DNA of 64,000 nt from positions 1-64,000 of the forward strand of contig NTJQ01000007.1 of NCBI GenBank assembly GCA_002457555.1, written 5' to 3'. The notes under the pieces were generated by a model. It saw only the letters and a program-made list of their open reading frames with translations, made no database searches and was not told the DNA's origin. Source of the stretch: Marine Group II euryarchaeote MED-G37. Its GTDB lineage: Archaea; Thermoplasmatota; Poseidoniia; Poseidoniales; Thalassarchaeaceae. This document shows, one piece after another, positions 59,359-64,000 of this stretch; within the stretch, counting starts at the first letter, position 1, and each line of letters begins with the position of its first letter. The translations under genes and the position numbers were made by a program.

Positions 59359-60705
59359 GTGCCTGCGACGGTTGTACTCGGAGCCCAATGGGGCGATGAA
59401 GGTAAAGGCAAGGCCATAGACCAACTTGCTCCTCAATCGAAATGGGCTGTTCGCTTCCAAGGAGGCAACAATGCTGGTCACACAATTGTCGTTGGAGATA
59501 CCACATTAAAGCTTCATCAGATACCTTCTGGAGTGACTTCCAGAAGCTGCAATCTAGTTCTAGGAGACGGCATGGTAATCGACCCTTGGGTACTAGATGA
59601 GGAACTCTCACGTTGGGAGGATTTGACAGGAGAAAAACCAGAAGGTGAGAGACTATTCATCAGTGAAAGAGCCAGTGTGATACTTCCTTTCCACAAGTTT
59701 TACGATAGTGCAGACAAGGTAGTTGGTACAACAGGCAGAGGAATCGGCCCAGCCTATCGAGATCGCATAGAGAGAGTCGGAATTCGCTTCACAGATATTG
59801 AGGAGGTTCTCTCCGACTCAAGAATTATTGAGAAAACGGTCCTTAGAATGAATAAGCAACTACAGACGGTAGGATATGATAAAGAAATCCAGTCGGGTGA
59901 GTTAAGCTCCCAATTGCAATGGATTTTGGATAGATTTGGTAGTGCCATCAAACCTACGGGTTTGATGGTAGATTTAGCGCTCAGAAATGGAGAATCTGTC
60001 CTTCTAGAAGGTGCCCAAGGAGCTTTATTGGATATTGACCAGGGGACTTACCCATTCGTCACATCTAGTGTAGTGGGCAGAGCAAATGCTACTCATGGTG
60101 CAGGAATTCATCCAGGTCATATCACAGAATGTTTTGGTATTACCAAAGCATATTGCACACGTGTTGGAAACGGGCCTTTCCCTAGTGAACTTTCGCTCGA
60201 AGAAGGGGCGGGGCAACATATGGCCCAAGTCGGGCATGAATTTGGCACTACCACTGGCCGACCAAGAAGGACAGGATGGCTAGATATTGTAGCGCTCAAG
60301 GAGGCCCATCGAATAAGTGGCTACTCCGGTCTTGTAGTAACCAAGTTGGATGTTCTTGGAGGTTTAGATGAAATTAAAATTTGTATTGGATACGAATTGG
60401 ATGGAAATCCGATTACTCACTTCCCAACACGTGCTTCAGAAGTCGAACGTTGCATTGCAGTTTACGAGACGCACCCTGGTTTCCCTGCCTTGGCCGATGA
60501 AGATTGGATCGGCATGGCAGAGCGCAGCAGGAAAGATGGCACTGGCTACGATGCGATGCCAGATGAGGTGAAAAATATCGTCGACAGAATTGAGGTGCTA
60601 AGTGGAATCCCTGTTGTCTCAGTAGGTGTTGGCCCAGACAGACGGGCATCCATAGCAAAGGCAGGAGGTCCCTTCGATATCGAATGGGACGAGGCAACGT
60701 TCTAA
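59359..60705 (+). CDS. purA: Adenylosuccinate synthetase
   Basis: VVLGAQWGDEGKGKAID, FQGGNNAGHTIVVG, GTTGRGIGPAYRDR, GVGPDR; GTG start. Confidence 0.96.
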   Translation: MPATVVLGAQWGDEGKGKAIDQLAPQSKWAVRFQGGNNAGHTIVVGDTTLKLHQIPSGVTSRSCNLVLGDGMVIDPWVLDEELSRWEDLTGEKPEGERLFISERASVILPFHKFYDSADKVVGTTGRGIGPAYRDRIERVGIRFTDIEEVLSDSRIIEKTVLRMNKQLQTVGYDKEIQSGELSSQLQWILDRFGSAIKPTGLMVDLALRNGESVLLEGAQGALLDIDQGTYPFVTSSVVGRANATHGAGIHPGHITECFGITKAYCTRVGNGPFPSELSLEEGAGQHMAQVGHEFGTTTGRPRRTGWLDIVALKEAHRISGYSGLVVTKLDVLGGLDEIKICIGYELDGNPITHFPTRASEVERCIAVYETHPGFPALADEDWIGMAERSRKDGTGYDAMPDEVKNIVDRIEVLSGIPVVSVGVGPDRRASIAKAGGPFDIEWDEATF

Positions 60706-60729
60706 TCGTTGGTAATCTCGGCCTGATTC

Positions 60730-61020
60730 ATGGGATTCAAGTCCAAGGCTCGAAAGAAGCGTGCTGCAGCGGATGCTGCTGCCGGTCGAACTGGTAAGGA
60801 CAAGAAAGAGGAATTTGAGGGCCAAGTCCGGTGTAATGTAGCCGGCTGCGAAAACTTCGCCGACAAGAAGATTGGAGGCCGCCGCTTGGCTTTCGATCGC
60901 GCAGCGGATGTCTGGGGCGAGGATGGTATCGAGGGTCAATCTAGGAGAGTATCTATCTGCAAGTCCTGTTACAGAGAGTGGAAGAAGGCTAAGAAGGACG
61001 ATATGGACGAATGGTCCTAA
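60730..61020 (+). CDS. Small basic protein with Cys-pair motifs, putative zinc-binding
   Basis: MGFKSKARKKR..., RCNVAGCENF and CKSCYREWKKAKK. Confidence 0.65.
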   Translation: MGFKSKARKKRAAADAAAGRTGKDKKEEFEGQVRCNVAGCENFADKKIGGRRLAFDRAADVWGEDGIEGQSRRVSICKSCYREWKKAKKDDMDEWS

Positions 61021-61089
61021 GCGATGATTCACTCAATATTTACAATATGCCTACCATAATATCAAGGCAATAATCGCCTACTATACAAC

Positions 61090-62118
61090 ATGATTGACGG
61101 GCAGTGGTGGAACCCAACAAAAAATCTTAGCCCCGAAATGAACAAAGTCAAGCGGAAAATGAAGAAGGAAAAAAAGAAAACTCCCAAAGAATTATCCAAA
61201 AAAGAATATTGGGGAGATTGGGAACCCTATTCTAAACTCAAACCATTCATTCGAATCAAGGTATTTCTCTTACTTTGGCTTCCTTTCATTAGTTACTTTA
61301 GCTATTGGACTTATGCCCAATATCTGGCTGGGGACCTCGCCTGCGAGGGGACCGCTTGTGGTACAATATTCGACCCGATATTCAATATTGGCGCCATGAG
61401 TTTCGTCTCAGGTTTTGTCTTCTATGGTTTCATTGCAGGAATTTATCTCAATCTACCTGTTTTCAGTCACCCAGGATGGCTAGATCTTACTTGTCCAGAA
61501 TGTGGTTATGAAGGTAAACCGGGGCAAGACGATAAGGGGTATGCAGAAAATTGGTTTCTGTTTGGATGGGATCGTGTACAATCTACCCGTTGCCCTAAGT
61601 GTCTCCTTGAGTTTGAGGTCGCAAGTATGGCTCAAATCGACTGGCCATTCGACGATGAACCACATCCAAGTAAGAAGTATGGAGATTCTACGAAGATTCG
61701 TATTAAACCTAAGATTCCATTAAGGATGGGGCCATTCGTTTGGAGGAAAAGTAATCCGAGATTTGGTTCTGATCACTGGGAATTAATCAAGATATTTCCA
61801 GCACTTCTACTTCTATACGGATTGCATCACTTCTCATTGCTCCCTGAGAACTTCTGGGATTGGGTTTTTGGTTTCGTAATCGTCTATACGTTATTCTTCT
61901 TTTTCGTTTGGAATAATCCAATTTTTAGGGGCCTCAGAATTTTTGTCGAGGAATTCTTCAAAGATGCAATATTTGTGCCATTAGGACTTGCCAAAGAGGA
62001 TTATGTTCTTCCAAAGTACCTAGTAATAATCACCAACTTAGTGCTTATCTTAATCGGCTTGATACTCGTTTACTTAATTCCTGAGTTCTTTGAATACTTC
62101 CCTCTAATCGAAGGATGA
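61090..62118 (+). CDS. Multi-TM membrane protein with zinc-ribbon-like insert
   Basis: TM helices plus LTCPECGYEGKPG...STRCPKCLLEFEV. Confidence 0.65.
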   Translation: MIDGQWWNPTKNLSPEMNKVKRKMKKEKKKTPKELSKKEYWGDWEPYSKLKPFIRIKVFLLLWLPFISYFSYWTYAQYLAGDLACEGTACGTIFDPIFNIGAMSFVSGFVFYGFIAGIYLNLPVFSHPGWLDLTCPECGYEGKPGQDDKGYAENWFLFGWDRVQSTRCPKCLLEFEVASMAQIDWPFDDEPHPSKKYGDSTKIRIKPKIPLRMGPFVWRKSNPRFGSDHWELIKIFPALLLLYGLHHFSLLPENFWDWVFGFVIVYTLFFFFVWNNPIFRGLRIFVEEFFKDAIFVPLGLAKEDYVLPKYLVIITNLVLILIGLILVYLIPEFFEYFPLIEG

Positions 62119-62174
62119 ATGACTCAGAATATTCAATCGCAACAATGTTAGGCAGAATTTGTAGAGGAGGTTAC

Positions 62175-63794
62175 ATGCCTCAACCAAACAATGAGCCAAT
62201 CCTAGGGTTTGCACCGGGGAGTCAAGAGAGAGCGGGTCTACAAGCAGAGATGGATCGCCAGATGGGTGAGGTAATTGAAATCCCGTGTATCATCAATGGG
62301 GAGGAAGTTTTCACTGGGACAACCACCACACAAGTAATACCTCACAATCATGGTCATGTATTGGCAAATGTTCACCTCGCGGGTAGGACCGAAATGGAAG
62401 CGGCCTGCGAAGCGGCGGTAAATGCTCAGCAAGCATGGATTGACTTAGGTCTAGAAGGAAGGTGTGCGATATTCGAGCGCTGCGCTGACCTATTAGCAGG
62501 TGATTGGAGAATGCGTGTCAATGCCGCAACAATGCTAAACCAATCTAAGACTGCATTCCAAGCCGAGATAGACTCAGCATGTGAGTTAATTGATTTCTGG
62601 AGATTCAATTGCCATTATGCTAGAGGTTTCCACGATGATTTCCAACCACTAGTTTCTCCAGAAGGAGTTCAAAATTCTACAGAGGTCCGACCTTTGGAAG
62701 GATTTGTTCTTTCGATTACCCCATTCAACTTCACTAGTATCGCTGCAAATCTACCCAGTGCTCCGGCTATTGTTGGTTGCACAGGTCTTTGGAAACCAAG
62801 TCGTAATTCGTATCATTCCAATTATGTCTTGATGCAATTGATGATGGAAGCAGGACTACCCCCTGGCGTAATCAATTTCCTTCCCGGTTCAGGTGCAAAA
62901 ATTACTGAGGTCGCTTTAGCCAATCCAGACTTTGCCGGATTGCACTTCACAGGTTCAACTGCAGTATTCCAAGGATTATGGCAAGAAATTGGATTAGCAC
63001 TTCCAAACCTGCGCTCCTACCCTCGCATTGTTGGTGAAACAGGCGGTAAGGACTTCGTCGTTGCTCATCCAGACTGTGACCGTCAAGGTCTGCTCGTTGC
63101 ATTATTGCGCGGCGCCTTTGAGTATCAAGGACAGAAGTGCTCTGCCGCCAGCCGTGCTTATGTTCCAAGTTCTGTTTGGGATGCAATCCGTGACGATCTT
63201 GTTTCTGAGATTTCTAAAATTAAGATGGGCGATGCTAGCGATTTCACAAATTTCATGACTGCTGTAATCGATCAGCGTGCCTTTGACAAAATTTCAGGAT
63301 ATATCGATCGAGCAAAATCACGAGATTCCTGCAAAGTAATCTGTGGCGGAGGTTACGATGACTCTACTGGTTGGTTCATCGAGCCTACAATTATCGAAAC
63401 TAGTAACCCAACTAGTGAGAGCATGGTCGAGGAAATATTCGGCCCAGTGCTAACCGTTTATGTCTACGATGATTCAGACTTTGACCAAGTTCTAACAATG
63501 TGCGATGAAGGGTCTCCATACGCGTTAACTGGAAGTATTTTCTCGAGCTCAGAAGAGAATATACAGAAGGCATACAAAGCTCTAAGATTCACAGCAGGTA
63601 ATTTCTACATTAACGATAAACCAACAGGAGCAGTAGTTGCCCAGCAACCATTCGGTGGAGCACGAGCCAGTGGAACGAACGACAAGGCAGGAGGTCCTCT
63701 CAATCTACTTCGATGGATTTCACCTCGTTCCGTAAAACGTACTTTGGATATACCACAAGATTGGACCTATCCTTTCATGGATGCTGATGAATAA
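62175..63794 (+). CDS. pruA: L-glutamate gamma-semialdehyde (1-pyrroline-5-carboxylate) dehydrogenase
   Basis: FNFTSIAANLPSAPAIVGCTGLWKPSRNSYHSNYVLMQLMMEAGLPPGVINFLPG, GETGGKDFVVAHPD, FEYQGQKCSAASRAYVP, QQPFGGARASGTNDKAGG; RBS-like GAGGAGG before 62175. Confidence 0.92.
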   Translation: MPQPNNEPILGFAPGSQERAGLQAEMDRQMGEVIEIPCIINGEEVFTGTTTTQVIPHNHGHVLANVHLAGRTEMEAACEAAVNAQQAWIDLGLEGRCAIFERCADLLAGDWRMRVNAATMLNQSKTAFQAEIDSACELIDFWRFNCHYARGFHDDFQPLVSPEGVQNSTEVRPLEGFVLSITPFNFTSIAANLPSAPAIVGCTGLWKPSRNSYHSNYVLMQLMMEAGLPPGVINFLPGSGAKITEVALANPDFAGLHFTGSTAVFQGLWQEIGLALPNLRSYPRIVGETGGKDFVVAHPDCDRQGLLVALLRGAFEYQGQKCSAASRAYVPSSVWDAIRDDLVSEISKIKMGDASDFTNFMTAVIDQRAFDKISGYIDRAKSRDSCKVICGGGYDDSTGWFIEPTIIETSNPTSESMVEEIFGPVLTVYVYDDSDFDQVLTMCDEGSPYALTGSIFSSSEENIQKAYKALRFTAGNFYINDKPTGAVVAQQPFGGARASGTNDKAGGPLNLLRWISPRSVKRTLDIPQDWTYPFMDADE

Positions 63795-63828
63795 TCCGAA
63801 GTTTGATTATCTTCCTTCTAGTGCGAGA

Positions 63829-63909
63829 TATTAGGGGAGCTTAGTGCTGAGAGGTCGCTTTCGGGCGACGACCCTTCGACCTGATCTGGGTAATGCCAGC
63901 GGAGGAATA
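63829..63909 (+). ncRNA. TPP riboswitch (THI element)
   Basis: TTAGGGGAGC TTAGTGCTGAGAGG ... GACCCTTCGACCTGATCTGGGTAATGCCAGCGGAGGAA matches conserved thi-box cores (CTGAGA; ACCTGATCTGG.TAATGCCAGCG). Confidence 0.93.
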
Positions 63910-63913
63910 GAAA

Positions 63914-64000
63914 ATGGATACAAACATCGCATACGGATTGATGATTGCAACGCTAGGTGTCTTCGGTTATATCGGATACCAAGCATCGAACGCTAAGGAA
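63914..64000 (+). CDS. Start of a membrane protein under TPP riboswitch, possibly SSS-family thiamine/precursor transporter (truncated)
   Basis: ATG 8 nt after GGAGG: MDTNIAYGLMIATLGVFGYIGYQASNAKE, one TM visible. Confidence 0.55.
   Translation, partial: MDTNIAYGLMIATLGVFGYIGYQASNAKE

Noticed and set aside
1-64000. Search for tRNA, rRNA, transposases, prophage or integrated element
   Set aside because: No tRNA T-loop/anticodon arrangement, rRNA core, transposase or integrase motif found by eye; a tRNAscan/Infernal run would be decisive

Overview
This 64 kb window is a gene-dense chromosomal segment. It reads as a marine euryarchaeon, most likely Marine Group II / Poseidoniales (inference). 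Archaeal information-processing genes (NMD3, Csl4, METTL5-type methyltransferase, L40e, LonB, UPF0147, TrmI, AspS) are interleaved with bacterial-type genes (GyrB, FabH, RmuC, M23 peptidase, CcmABC, Ni-SOD). I see no rRNA, tRNA, CRISPR array or transposase. Several features are absent from the ORF track: a gyrB start running off the left edge, a 47-aa Cys-rich ORF, a CcmD-like ORF, and a TPP riboswitch in front of a truncated membrane protein at the right edge. The strongest leads are: (1) a Csl4 exosome protein fused to a zinc-binding segment and an RRM; (2) a tight six-gene minus-strand operon (formyltransferase, SDR, LLM flavin monooxygenase, asparaginase II, ALDH, KAS III) whose pathway I cannot assign, with an ALDH carrying an N-terminal CCxSGCxxC Oxidoreductase-like motif; (3) Ni-SOD with its maturation protease behind an inverted/direct repeat cluster; (4) a giant surface protein combining RCC1-like repeats, about 19-20 two-Cys repeats, a PPC-like insert and Asp-rich repeats; (5) perfect palindromes in the gyrB/aroD and suf/nifU intergenic regions, the latter near a DtxR-family regulator.
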